Shown here: positions 44,690-52,635 of the stretch, one piece after another
Layout of the letters: every line of letters starts with the position of its first letter
Position numbering within the stretch: position 1 is the stretch's first letter
From: CAMBDS01 sp964355675
Lineage (GTDB): Bacteria; Electryoneota; AABM5-125-24; Hatepunaeales; Hatepunaeaceae
Direction of reading: 5' to 3'
Assembly: GCA_964355675.1 (NCBI GenBank)
Contig: CAYHEC010000015.1
Location: 1-64,000 of the forward strand
Length of the DNA stretch: 64,000 nt
The notes under the pieces: model-generated
What the model saw: the letters and a program-made list of their open reading frames with translations, nothing else
The model's database searches: none
Told to the model about the DNA's origin: nothing
Position numbers and translations under genes: made by a program

Positions 44690-44835
44690 TACAAAACCTG
44701 CGGCAAAAGGTATGGATAGTTTGCTGTCAAGGCCTTAATGTTAACTGACATAACGGCGATTCCAATCGCTGTCCTCGAAGAGGACAAATGGATTCACCCC
44801 TACCCCATTTAATTAACTTGCCACGACACTGGTCA

Positions 44836-44973
44836 AGTCTGTTGAAAAAGTCATGAAGTTGGGCATTTTGCCCGGTAGGATGGGGCTCCGTACCCGTCCA
44901 CTTAAGCTCGAGTTCCTTGAATGAACGGGTACGGAGCCCCGTTCTACCGATCCCTGAGACCGTTTCAATAGAA
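44836..44973. repeat. 138-bp TIR-bounded element
   Basis: Left end AGTCTGTTGAAAAAGTC (44836-44852). The right end, reverse complemented, is TCTATTGAAACGGTC, about 12 of 15 matching. Arms GGTAGGATGGGGCTCCGTACC and its inverse near 44926-44949 flank CACTTAAGC (44910-44918). Confidence 0.65.
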
Positions 44974-44983
44974 TCAAGATAAC

Positions 44984-45015
44984 ACAACCCCTCGTCCAAA
45001 CGGATGAGGGGTTGT
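44984..45015. terminator. Strong hairpin terminator
   Basis: 14-bp near-perfect stem ACAACCCCTCGTCC-AAAC-GGATGAGGGGTTGT; followed by ATTGGAAAAG on the plus strand, no U-run, so termination by it is only likely. Confidence 0.5.
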
Positions 45016-45062
45016 ATTGGAAAAGAACATCCAGGCTCGACATGCAAATAATTTTTTGAGAT

Positions 45063-45206
45063 CTACTTCACCAGCAATAATTTACGCGTAGAGGTCATTA
45101 ACTCTCCTTGTAGTCGAACGTAATAAATTCCTACTGGCAAGCCTTCGGCATTCCAAGTCGCGGTTGCTGAACCGATGGGTAGGTCTCCATCAATCAAAGT
45201 AGTGCG
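45063..45206 (-). pseudogene. Fragment of a type IX sorted secreted-protein gene
   Basis: On the minus strand the frame ending at 45063 reads GDLPIGSATATWNAEGLPVG then IYYVRLQGELMTSTRKLLLVK and stops. This is the C-terminal half of the sorting domain seen in the three intact proteins (for example WNAEGLSAGVYLLRLEAEG at the end of the 10493 gene). A stop (TGA) lies 48 codons upstream and no start or PNPFN region is left, so it is a gene remnant. Confidence 0.75.
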
Positions 45207-45252
45207 TCAGCAATAGCGTGAATTTCACAACTGGCGGCAAAAAGAATTCAAT

Positions 45253-45651
45253 CTAAATTAGAGGATTTTTACTCTTATCCAGACACCATTTCACCCCGCC
45301 CTGTGAGGCGATAACGAGAAATAAGAAGCAATACAGCACGGCTAACTCGCCTTTGTTGACTGCTGGGAAGAAGTTGGTGCCAAGCTGAAACTTCCAGTGG
45401 AACTGGATATAAGCTACCGCCATCGTTCCACTGGACAGAAACGCCGCCCAACGAGTTTGGAAACCTACCATGATCAGCAACCCTCCCACCAGCTCAATGA
45501 TTCCACCAACCCAACCTTGTGACCAAATCTCTGGGTGGTGTTCGGTCAGGATCCCGAATATTTTCTGCATTCCGTGGATACTGAACATGAACCCTGCCAC
45601 GATGCGCAGTAGGGCGTAGATATGGTCGGAATACGGTTCGAGGTATTTCAT
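45253..45651 (-). CDS. DoxX-family membrane protein
   Basis: 132 residues, four hydrophobic segments; IYALLRIVAGFMFSIHGMQKIFG and GGIIELVGGLLIMVGFQTRWAAF are DoxX marks. The family is found in thiosulfate/quinone and redox-linked membrane complexes, but many members are undefined. ATG 45651 preceded by AAGGAA, the same leader as DUF4956. It follows DUF4956 by about 95 bases and may be the last gene of that operon. Confidence 0.85.
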   Translation of the reverse strand: MKYLEPYSDHIYALLRIVAGFMFSIHGMQKIFGILTEHHPEIWSQGWVGGIIELVGGLLIMVGFQTRWAAFLSSGTMAVAYIQFHWKFQLGTNFFPAVNKGELAVLYCFLFLVIASQGGVKWCLDKSKNPLI

Positions 45652-45746
45652 GCAAATTCCTTATGTAATTGGTATGTGAGGATCAGCTATCTTGGCAAAC
45701 GACTCATTCCAGCACGCGATTAGTCATCTCGTAGCTCTCGATTCAA

Positions 45747-46430
45747 CTAAACTTCCGTTTCACCTTCTTCTGCCAACATTGTCACTCGTTGCATCCCTTC
45801 CAGCGCCGATATTTGGGTAATGACTTGTTGCTCAGTAACACCCCGCTTCAAACGAACAAGGAAAGAATGTTCGATAAATGCACCCATTTTCACCGTCTTT
45901 ACCGAGAGGTGTGTGTGGCTGGATGTGAGTTTCCCCAATATCTTCAACACATCATCGGGCTCATTATCTTCAGGGATTCGCTGAAATCTCATCATATAGA
46001 TACCGGCAGGAGCTACACCAAACCGGATAAAATCCATAGCCAATAACAGCAGTAATATCAATCCCACGCCGTAAATCGCGATAGAATAATTGCCAACCCC
46101 AGCCGCCATCCCTGATGCAAGGGCGAAAAAAACGAAGGCAATATCACGGTTTTCCTTCACTACAGTTCGGAAGCGGATAATCGAAAGCGCACCGACGAGG
46201 CTGAATGCACGGGCGATACTGTTGCCGATCACCATCATGACTAGCGCTACAACCATAGTGATAATTACCAGAGTGTGCAGGAATGAACTGCTGACCACCT
46301 TACCACGACTCGTGTAGCGGTGAACAGTCGCCACCAACAATCCCAGAACAAAAGCCAATAGGATGTTGAGGAGAATTTCGGTCAGTGTGAGCTGAAGTAA
46401 TGGTATCGCGGCGTCGCTGAATAAGTTCAT
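45747..46430 (-). CDS. DUF4956 membrane protein
   Basis: 227 residues from ATG 46430 (AAGGAA upstream, ATGA overlap with the VTC gene stop at 46427). Three or four transmembrane segments, NILLAFVLGLLVATVHRYT, HTLVIITMVVALVMMVIG, and a conserved SLVGALSIIRFRTVVKENRD, FFALASGMAAGVGNY are DUF4956 signatures. The C-terminal cytoplasmic domain is of MgtC/ACT-like alpha-beta make (LGKLTSSHTHLSVKTVKMG, ISALEGMQRVTML). DUF4956 genes are commonly paired with VTC-domain genes, as here, suggesting a joint role in polyphosphate or surface polymer assembly. Confidence 0.88.
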   Translation of the reverse strand: MNLFSDAAIPLLQLTLTEILLNILLAFVLGLLVATVHRYTSRGKVVSSSFLHTLVIITMVVALVMMVIGNSIARAFSLVGALSIIRFRTVVKENRDIAFVFFALASGMAAGVGNYSIAIYGVGLILLLLLAMDFIRFGVAPAGIYMMRFQRIPEDNEPDDVLKILGKLTSSHTHLSVKTVKMGAFIEHSFLVRLKRGVTEQQVITQISALEGMQRVTMLAEEGETEV

Positions 46431-47179
46431 GCAGATTCCTTCTGGTATGTTTCTGCCGAACCCCATACATCAATTCCTTCACAATATTTGGAAATCGATT
46501 GGAGTCTTAAAGCGAAATCACGGATAATTCCGCGCAACCAAAGCGGCATCTGGCGGCTGAACTTTACTTCAAGAATAAAATACAAATCCGTAAGAGTTCT
46601 CATGTCAGTTTCGCGTAACAGATCATCGAGCGTGTCGGTCATATAACTACGAACATTCAAGTCGAACGTTATTCGCAGTGATTGATCGTCAATCCCTTGA
46701 AATGCTTCACGTTCGTAGGTTATAAGTACTACTGGTTCAAGGTGAAGTCGGTTGGTCAGATAAACAAACCGGTTGAGGGCTACCTGTTGAGTATGCATTT
46801 CTGGGTGGAGAAGATTGATTTTCTCACCGTTAAAAAGATTATTCATTTCGAAATAGGGAATAACGGCACGTTCCTTGTAGACTGCTTTGCCAACTTTTCG
46901 CTTGATTTCCAGAAAGGCTACCATTTTCGCAGTCTCACTGTCGTAAGTTCTTACGCGTAATTTTTTTCGTACTTTCAAGCTTTCAAGCTTCTCATAATAG
47001 AAAAGATGGGCGTGGGTGTCAAGATAAATACTTCTGACCGGATACCGCTTGTCTGAATATCTATTGCAATAAGGGTCGTGGGAAATATGCGCCAACAAAC
47101 GCTCGCGAAGGTCTTCCATTCGGATTACCGGGACGTAGTACTTGAATTCCTTGCGTTCGAATTGATCTACAAATGCCAC
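46427..47179 (-). CDS. VTC-domain polyphosphate polymerase
   Basis: 250 residues. The VTC tunnel-fold is evident: RKEFKYYVP near the N-terminus, YPVRSIYLDTHAHLFYYEKLE, LRVRTYD, FLEIKRKVGKAVYKERA, ITYEREAF, RITFDLNVRSY and the final YFILEVKFSRQMPLWLRG. The alternating basic residues and Glu (EIKRK, EVKF) bind triphosphate and metal in this family, which makes polyphosphate. GTG 47179 is preceded by AGGAT. It overlaps DUF4956 by four bases and follows the HlyD-like gene by 19. Confidence 0.9.
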   Translation of the reverse strand: MAFVDQFERKEFKYYVPVIRMEDLRERLLAHISHDPYCNRYSDKRYPVRSIYLDTHAHLFYYEKLESLKVRKKLRVRTYDSETAKMVAFLEIKRKVGKAVYKERAVIPYFEMNNLFNGEKINLLHPEMHTQQVALNRFVYLTNRLHLEPVVLITYEREAFQGIDDQSLRITFDLNVRSYMTDTLDDLLRETDMRTLTDLYFILEVKFSRQMPLWLRGIIRDFALRLQSISKYCEGIDVWGSAETYQKESA

Positions 47180-47198
47180 TTGAATCCTAAGTTATCAA

Positions 47199-48266
47199 TC
47201 ATCTCGACCTCGCACGCAGAGTTCGATTGACACTCGACAGAAGACTTCGCGGTTTCGTCTCCACTTCCCCGTGGCCATGCATCCCGGGCTTTAATGACCC
47301 ATCACGGTTATCAATTAATGCAACTACGGTACTGCCGCGCATAGGCGTTTTACGAAAAATGATCCGGTTAAATACCCCCGAGACAATTCTGCCATCGATG
47401 GCAAGGGTGACTTTGACGCGGGAATCGGGCTTGATGTCTGAAAGCATCGACTCGGGGAGCGAAACGAACGCCGCAAGCGTGTCAGTTCGGACAATACTAA
47501 TAATTACTCCGATGTCCTCGCCTATCTCCAAAATACCCGGAACCGGCGAAATAAGGGCTCGCCGAAGTTCATGACGTTGACGAGCGTAATCCAGCATCCG
47601 CTCGAGACGATCTATCTCTGCTGAGGCAACATCCATATCAACGAGACGTGCGCCAACCATCAGGGCCTCAAGGTTCGACTCGGCCAGGCTCTTCGCGGCC
47701 AACAGTGTTTGGTACTTGCCTTCGTCTGCCTGAAGTTTCTCCAATGGTACTAACCCCTTAGAGTGGAAATCTATATTCCGCTCGTAATCCGGTCGGAATG
47801 CCTCAAGTGACGCATCAGCAAATTCAACCTTTCGCTTGGCAACCTCGATATCGACAGGCCGTGAACCTTCCTTCAGCGCCGAATAGTTGGCTCTGGCGAT
47901 CGCCGTCCGAGCCTCTAACTCACCAATTGTCGATTCGGTCGCGAGTGAGAGTATTGTCGCCACCGTATCCCCAACCGAAACGATGGAGCCATTACGTAAA
48001 TTTTGATATATTTCGATTCTGACGATATCAGAGCCATTGAACTCAATCATGGTCTGTTCGCCACCAGATCCGAGTAAATTAGATTCCCAACCCGTTTTGA
48101 TTTGGCTGTTGCCATCCTGCATAACGTACCAAACCGCAGTCGGTTCAAGAACCGTTATCCCGGCTACAGACTCGAGGATGGGCAATTTCCACGCCGCCAG
48201 GAGCAGAGTGGTGATAACCACTCCGAGTGTAACGCGTCGGACAGCGACTGGCGTCGGACGACTCAA
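47199..48266 (-). CDS. HlyD-like membrane-fusion protein
   Basis: 355 residues. An N-terminal anchor (VTLGVVITTLLLAAW) is followed by a lipoyl-like strand split (NGSIVSVGDTVATIL and PVPGILEIGEDIGVII), a coiled-coil hairpin between about 110 and 240 (AKRKVEFADASLEAFRPDYE, SAEIDRLERMLDYARQRHE), and a beta-barrel end (PDSRVKVTLAIDGR, GMHGHGEVET). No ABC or RND partner gene is in this operon, which is unusual for the family. Start TTG 48266 overlaps the PLD stop; the two are coupled. Confidence 0.8.
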   Translation of the reverse strand: MSRPTPVAVRRVTLGVVITTLLLAAWKLPILESVAGITVLEPTAVWYVMQDGNSQIKTGWESNLLGSGGEQTMIEFNGSDIVRIEIYQNLRNGSIVSVGDTVATILSLATESTIGELEARTAIARANYSALKEGSRPVDIEVAKRKVEFADASLEAFRPDYERNIDFHSKGLVPLEKLQADEGKYQTLLAAKSLAESNLEALMVGARLVDMDVASAEIDRLERMLDYARQRHELRRALISPVPGILEIGEDIGVIISIVRTDTLAAFVSLPESMLSDIKPDSRVKVTLAIDGRIVSGVFNRIIFRKTPMRGSTVVALIDNRDGSLKPGMHGHGEVETKPRSLLSSVNRTLRARSR

Positions 48267-48895
48267 GGCATGCGCTCCGTCTGTTTAATGAGTTCCATAA
48301 AAGTATTCGTTGCAGTTCGGATCAGGATCGAATCTTGTGAAATAATAAACGATTCGGTGTTATTGTCTGCCGCCGCTTTGCTGAGATTAAAACTCCCCAT
48401 TACAAGGACTTCTTCATCTATTATACTAAATTTGGCATGGAACTCACCCAGCTTATCGGTTGGCCAGATATAGACATTTATGCCAGTTTGTATTGCTTTC
48501 TTTATCTGCTTTTCGCTTTTTGTGGCTTCTTTTCCATCGACCAACAGCTTCACACCGACGCCTCGAGCGCGAGCTTCCGCAAGCGCTTGTAGTGCCTCCT
48601 TGGAAGAAAATTTGTAAGTGGCGATCATTACATTATTTTTCGCCGCTCCGATCTCACCAGCCCATAACTCTATAGGATTTTTAACGACCCCGAAGGAGTC
48701 TCTTTGTTCCGCGTAAATCACGTTGACGCCAGAGATAAGTAGATAGAGAGTAATTGTACCGAGAATAAGTCTGCTGAAAAACTGGGCCCGTACCGGCGAC
48801 TTCAGTCGCCGGACTAGTACTGAATCGGCGATTGAAATCGCCGGTACACTATGCCTTGAAAAGTATTTCAACAAGCCCATTATTGTAGTGACCAT
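48263..48895 (-). CDS. Phospholipase D-like protein with element-derived N-terminus
   Basis: 210 residues from ATG 48895 (an ATG at 48880 is also possible, overlapping the previous stop as TAATG). A single HKD motif, HAKFSIID near residue 158, with GSFNLSKAA, indicates a Nuc-type PLD that acts as a dimer. The anchor is GTITLYLLISGVNVIYA near 46-62. Residues about 7-43 (LLKYFSRH...RLKSPVRAQ) are the translation of a TIR palindromic element (48769-48878). The original start probably lay close to FFSRLILG, but no canonical codon remains there. Located between the beta-helix lipoprotein and HlyD-like genes. Confidence 0.75.
   Translation of the reverse strand: MVTTIMGLLKYFSRHSVPAISIADSVLVRRLKSPVRAQFFSRLILGTITLYLLISGVNVIYAEQRDSFGVVKNPIELWAGEIGAAKNNVMIATYKFSSKEALQALAEARARGVGVKLLVDGKEATKSEKQIKKAIQTGINVYIWPTDKLGEFHAKFSIIDEEVLVMGSFNLSKAAADNNTESFIISQDSILIRTATNTFMELIKQTERMP
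48769..48878. repeat. 110-bp TIR-bounded element at the 5' end of the PLD gene
   Basis: Left end GTCTGCTGAAAAACT (48769-48783) and right end AGTATTTCAACAAGC, inverted with about 12 of 15 matches. Inside, GTACCGGCGACTTCAGTCGCC and GGCGATTGAAATCGCCGGTAC form a hairpin with GTACCGGCGA/TCGCCGGTAC as base. Confidence 0.7.
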
Positions 48896-50421
48896 CTTTC
48901 AAGACGCCCCATATCAAGTGAGTCCGATCCCGCCTGCCAGCCCGGTTGACGTGGTTTTTTGGATAACACACCGAAATCGTTTATCACAGGCGTCCCGGTG
49001 ATGCAACCAATCCCAGAATTGTATGCTGGATCGTTGACAAGGCTGTAACTAATTTCAATTGCCCCGGGAATCTCGCCGTCGCTCAATACATCGAAGTTAA
49101 AGACATTGTGCAGGCGGTTGTCGATAGAGATGGTGTTGCGAGCAGTCAATTTTCCGTTACAGCCCCAATTATACCAGTCGCCAAAACGCAACCCTGTGTC
49201 GCAATGGCGAATAGTACAATGATTAACATCGACAAATGGCGCACCATAACCAGCCTCTATACCCTGCTCACAATTCATAATATAACAATTTTCTATACGA
49301 ACATAAAGTTCGCTCGATCCCGCGAGACCTTCGTTATCGAAACCATCGATCAGGCAGTTGCTGACAACGAGAAGCGCTCCATTGTGATCGATGGCGTCGT
49401 CCTTACCTTTTACAAAATAGCTATTACGAATGAAGGACGTATCAACCCCATTTGCGCCTCTCATATATAGAGCGTCATTGTCGCCATCGACGGCAATGGC
49501 GTCGTCGATTGGCATTTCAAGAAACCAACAACCGTCGATTGTCACCTTACAGCCCGCAAACTCCCCTCCGGTATCACAACGTTGAATGAGGGACTTCTCA
49601 AGCGTTATCTCAGAGTTCTCGAACCCGAATGCCTTGCCTTTGTTATTGACAACTGCGAGACGTCTCGCGGTGAGAAGAGCATTCTTGCCGCCGATAACCG
49701 GCTGACTTTGAGAGTGTCCGAAGACGCGTGAATCATCCCCTCCGCCTTCAGTTATCAGACAATCGGTAATATCGGCGCTTCCGCCATCAAGATAAATCCC
49801 TCCCCATGCTCCCAATGGATCTTCACTGAGAAAGACTACCGGTTGCCTTCGCCTGCCTTCGATTACGATGCTCCCCATAATCTCGATATTGACTCCGGCT
49901 TGTACGAATACGATCACGCCGGATTTGATTCTCAACTCTCTTCCTGCCGGAACTGAAATGCTTCGAGTGACTTCGATGACTTCCGAACTATCCCAAGTCA
50001 GGTCATGCTCACTACTCAACTCACCGCTGAGCACTCGTTTTGCCAATTTACTGACTTGAACATTTTGACTGTACATCAAATTGTCAATATCTCTGGTCAC
50101 ATCAATATTGTAAGAACCGTTTGGCACCTGCGGCAGTCTGAAATACCCGGCGTCGTACCTGACTTTACCAGTTGTTTTATACATGTTGCCGGCAACCGCA
50201 GAGAAATGGCTTACTGCGGCTCCACTTAATAGTACTTCGGGGGTATTGTAGTAAGCATAACCAAGCACTACGGCAGGCATGGATCTGCCTGAGTCAGCCT
50301 TGACGGGCATCAAGACGTACCAGTCAACAATGTCTGGATGGGTTGGACTCCATCTCGGAGGGCAACCGATGACGCTGATATAGATCAAGGCGAGAAACAC
50401 AAAGGTCATTATCCTCTTCAT
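48880..50421 (-). CDS. Right-handed beta-helix lipoprotein
   Basis: 513 residues. Lipobox VIGC near residue 20. Residues about 170-480 carry parallel beta-helix rungs with repeated short strands and Asn/Cys ladders (GGIYLDGGSADITDCLI, GEFAGCKVTIDGCWF, RIENCYIMNCEQGIEAG, DVNHCTIRHCDTGLRFG), as in NosD/pectate-lyase-like folds. ATG 50421 has AAGGA. It has its own TTGACA-N17-TATGTT promoter and is the first gene of the HlyD/VTC/DUF4956 operon. Such helices usually bind or modify polysaccharides; here the partner polymer is unknown. Confidence 0.85.
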   Translation of the reverse strand: MKRIMTFVFLALIYISVIGCPPRWSPTHPDIVDWYVLMPVKADSGRSMPAVVLGYAYYNTPEVLLSGAAVSHFSAVAGNMYKTTGKVRYDAGYFRLPQVPNGSYNIDVTRDIDNLMYSQNVQVSKLAKRVLSGELSSEHDLTWDSSEVIEVTRSISVPAGRELRIKSGVIVFVQAGVNIEIMGSIVIEGRRRQPVVFLSEDPLGAWGGIYLDGGSADITDCLITEGGGDDSRVFGHSQSQPVIGGKNALLTARRLAVVNNKGKAFGFENSEITLEKSLIQRCDTGGEFAGCKVTIDGCWFLEMPIDDAIAVDGDNDALYMRGANGVDTSFIRNSYFVKGKDDAIDHNGALLVVSNCLIDGFDNEGLAGSSELYVRIENCYIMNCEQGIEAGYGAPFVDVNHCTIRHCDTGLRFGDWYNWGCNGKLTARNTISIDNRLHNVFNFDVLSDGEIPGAIEISYSLVNDPAYNSGIGCITGTPVINDFGVLSKKPRQPGWQAGSDSLDMGRLERWSLQ

Positions 50422-50483
50422 CAGTATCCTTGAATGTGCGGTTGCAAGCGAATTCCTTTGGGCGGTGGCAAATCTAATAAAAC

Positions 50484-50512
50484 AACATAACTAAGAATTG
50501 TCAGTGTGTCAA
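50484..50512 (-). promoter_or_regulatory. Operon promoter TTGACA-N17-TATGTT
   Basis: On the minus strand TTGACA (50512-50507), exactly 17 bases, TATGTT (50489-50484); serves the beta-helix to DUF4956 operon. Confidence 0.65.
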
Positions 50513-50547
50513 GTAAATAGTTGCTGGGTTGTGAGGTCGGTAAGCGA

Positions 50548-50581
50548 GAAAGCTGTCAACCCCAGAGGGTTGACAGCTTTC
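50548..50581. terminator. Terminator hairpin, GTCAACCC core
   Basis: GAAAGCTGTCAACCC-CAGA-GGGTTGACAGCTTTC, a 15-bp perfect stem, placed downstream of the oxidoreductase gamma gene in the minus direction and upstream of the operon promoter. Confidence 0.7.
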
Positions 50582-50612
50582 TCTGATCGATACTAATGGT
50601 TATGAGGGCGAT

Positions 50613-51155
50613 TCACGCGCACTCGTAAGCTTCTTTGGCGGCTTTTATATTAGCCAGAGCTTTGGCGGGTACCTCTTCTTCAATCGCGGCGATGACTGAC
50701 TCAATCGATACACAGCCGAGCACCTTCGCTACCGCTCCGAGGATCGCGGTGTTGACAATCGGCTGGGTTATCGAACCGAGACCGTTCCTGACGGCAATCG
50801 TCGAAGCGTCCACAGTTACAACCTTGTACTCGGGTCTAAAGCTGAACTCCGCGGGGGATTTCGGTGAGTTAATCAGGATCGTCCCCCCTTCCTTTAATCC
50901 CAGCGTCACGTCAATCATTCCAATAAGGCTTGCGTCGAGAATGACGACATGATCAGGCTCGTAAATCTGATTGCGGATGCGGATCGGCTGTTCATCGATG
51001 CGGACGAAAGCCATGACCGGAGCCGAGCGCCGCTCAACGCCAAACGTCGGAAACGCCTGAACATGCCGCTTTTCTTTGAACACTGCTACCGCCAACAGTT
51101 TTCCGGCAACGACCCCGCCCTGTCCCCCGCGACTATGAAACCGTAACTCGATCAT
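50613..51155 (-). CDS. 2-oxoacid:ferredoxin oxidoreductase gamma subunit
   Basis: 180 residues from ATG 51155. FHSRGGQGGVVAGKLLAVAV at the N-terminus, AFPTFGVERRSAPVMAFVRI, and GSITQPIVNTAILGAVAKV are gamma-subunit (PorG/VorG) marks. The subunit helps form the CoA-binding part of pyruvate or branched-chain ketoacid:ferredoxin oxidoreductases. The alpha, beta and delta partners are not adjacent on either side, so the set is split or this is a lone copy. Which ketoacid is used cannot be told. Confidence 0.85.
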   Translation of the reverse strand: MIELRFHSRGGQGGVVAGKLLAVAVFKEKRHVQAFPTFGVERRSAPVMAFVRIDEQPIRIRNQIYEPDHVVILDASLIGMIDVTLGLKEGGTILINSPKSPAEFSFRPEYKVVTVDASTIAVRNGLGSITQPIVNTAILGAVAKVLGCVSIESVIAAIEEEVPAKALANIKAAKEAYECA

Positions 51156-51164
51156 TGCATTCAA

Positions 51165-51576
51165 CCCGTTTCTGATGACTGGTAGCGTCGACAGATGTCG
51201 GCGCTACTTAAGAAGTGATAAACCTGTCTAATCTAACATTTAATCGGCTCTATGACAAGCGATCAGGGGTGGAAACATCTCTTTCGGTAGAACAATGACT
51301 GGTACAACGAATTTAAATCCACCGTACCATAACCCTCGTAACTTTCGTTTTAATTGAATATATTCCGCGTGTAAACGCCTCAACGAGCGTTCAATATTGG
51401 TAACGGGTAAAGTTCCAGCGAATTAATTCGCCGGTACTTCTTTAGGTTCCCAGTTTTTAATTTTCACAACGCCTTATAATAGTATATTGTAGATTCGCGG
51501 TTATTCCGTCTGATTGAAGGCAAATACCGTCTCAATCTTCGATTCATTATTCTTAATTCTTAATTCTTAATTTCCT
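51165..51576. other. Intergenic region with hairpins and heptamers
   Basis: GTAGCGTCGACA/TGTCGGCGCTAC hairpin (51182-51207), a GCGAATTAATTCGCCGG module near 51418, and TTCTTAA heptamers (51543-51570) directly before the efflux operon. No gene seen. Confidence 0.5.
51543..51570 (+). repeat. Heptamer repeat before the efflux operon
   Basis: TTCATTA, then three exact TTCTTAA units, ending six bases before the ATG at 51577. Confidence 0.65.
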
Positions 51577-52629
51577 ATGAAGCATCCCGGTCGCGTTATT
51601 GGTTTAATCTTGCTGGCGGTCTTTGTCACCTTTGCAGTCGTCAAGCTTAAGGCGGGATTTACCCCTAAACAGATGCGCCGAGCATCGATTCCGAACGTCC
51701 ATGTTGAAACTCCTCACATCGAAACCATTAAAAGTACGCTGGAGTTCACCGGCGATATTGACCCCAACCGAAAGGTTGGAATATTCGCGCGAGTTGGTGG
51801 CAACCTGGAAAACGTCTTAGTACAAGTTGGTGATTGGGTTCAAACTGGGCAATTACTGGCTCAGATCGACACTACGGAGATTTATCAGGAATTGATTCTG
51901 TTTTCTGCAACCTATCATAACATCAAGACCATCTTAGACCGAAATCAGGAGCTCGCCGCTAAGAATCTGATTTCTACGCAGGAACTCGACAATTCCCGAG
52001 CCAGCATGGAGATAGCACAGGCCAATTACGAAGCATCCAAATTACGTATGAGGCATACGTCGATCACAGCCCCGTTCAACGGGATAATCACTGAACGTTT
52101 TTTTGACCCAGGTGCTTTGGTAAATGCCAATAACGCCGTTCTTTTCACATTGGTTGATTTCCAGACTGTTAAAGTAATGGTCGATGTACTCGAAAAAGAC
52201 ATTCCAAAAATTAGAAAAGGCGCTCAGGCTTTCTTGACGGTTGACGCCTATCCGGGTGATGTATTCGAAGGCGTGCTGAAGCGCTTCAGTGAGTCTCTGG
52301 ACGTTAGAACCAGAACGATGAATGTCGAAGTAGATGTTCCTAATCATGATCACCGTCTGAAGCCCGGTATGTTCGGTACTGTGCACGTTGTTCTTGACAC
52401 CCACCCTAATGCGATTACCATCCCTTCCAGCATCATCCTGAAAGACGCCGTGGGCTACTTTCTTTGGGTAGTTCATGACGGAAAATCACTACGAAAAAAT
52501 GTTGACGTCGGCTGGAATCAAAATGAACGAACTGAGATTCTTGCCGGACTATCGATCAAGGATAGTATTATTACCGTCGGCACACAATCCCTCCGCGACA
52601 GTGGCAGTGTCAACATCAGCCAAAGGTAA
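51577..52629 (+). CDS. RND efflux periplasmic adaptor (membrane-fusion protein)
   Basis: 350 residues with an N-terminal anchor (VIGLILLAVFVTFAVV). Order: lipoyl half-motif (VGIFARVGGNLENVLVQVGDWVQTG), a short alpha-hairpin (LAAKNLISTQELDNSRASM), second lipoyl half (ITAPFNGIITERFFDPGALV), then beta-barrel and membrane-proximal parts (KPGMFGTVHVVLD). It joins the RND pump to an outer-membrane channel. The pump gene follows by six bases; no TolC-like channel is present in the operon. Confidence 0.9.
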   Translation: MKHPGRVIGLILLAVFVTFAVVKLKAGFTPKQMRRASIPNVHVETPHIETIKSTLEFTGDIDPNRKVGIFARVGGNLENVLVQVGDWVQTGQLLAQIDTTEIYQELILFSATYHNIKTILDRNQELAAKNLISTQELDNSRASMEIAQANYEASKLRMRHTSITAPFNGIITERFFDPGALVNANNAVLFTLVDFQTVKVMVDVLEKDIPKIRKGAQAFLTVDAYPGDVFEGVLKRFSESLDVRTRTMNVEVDVPNHDHRLKPGMFGTVHVVLDTHPNAITIPSSIILKDAVGYFLWVVHDGKSLRKNVDVGWNQNERTEILAGLSIKDSIITVGTQSLRDSGSVNISQR

Positions 52630-52635
52630 TCCAAT

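Larger units (their letters stand above)
44690..45062. other. Intergenic region holding an element and a terminator
   Basis: A SulP-upstream sequence, a TIR element (44836-44973) and the hairpin ACAACCCCTCGTCC / GGATGAGGGGTTGT (44984-45015). The small frames overlapping this region are translated repeats. Confidence 0.5.

Noticed and set aside
44727..45047. Minus-strand frame of about 100 residues
   Set aside because: It is the translation of the TIR element and the adjacent hairpin; it has no ribosome-binding site and no homology to a domain.
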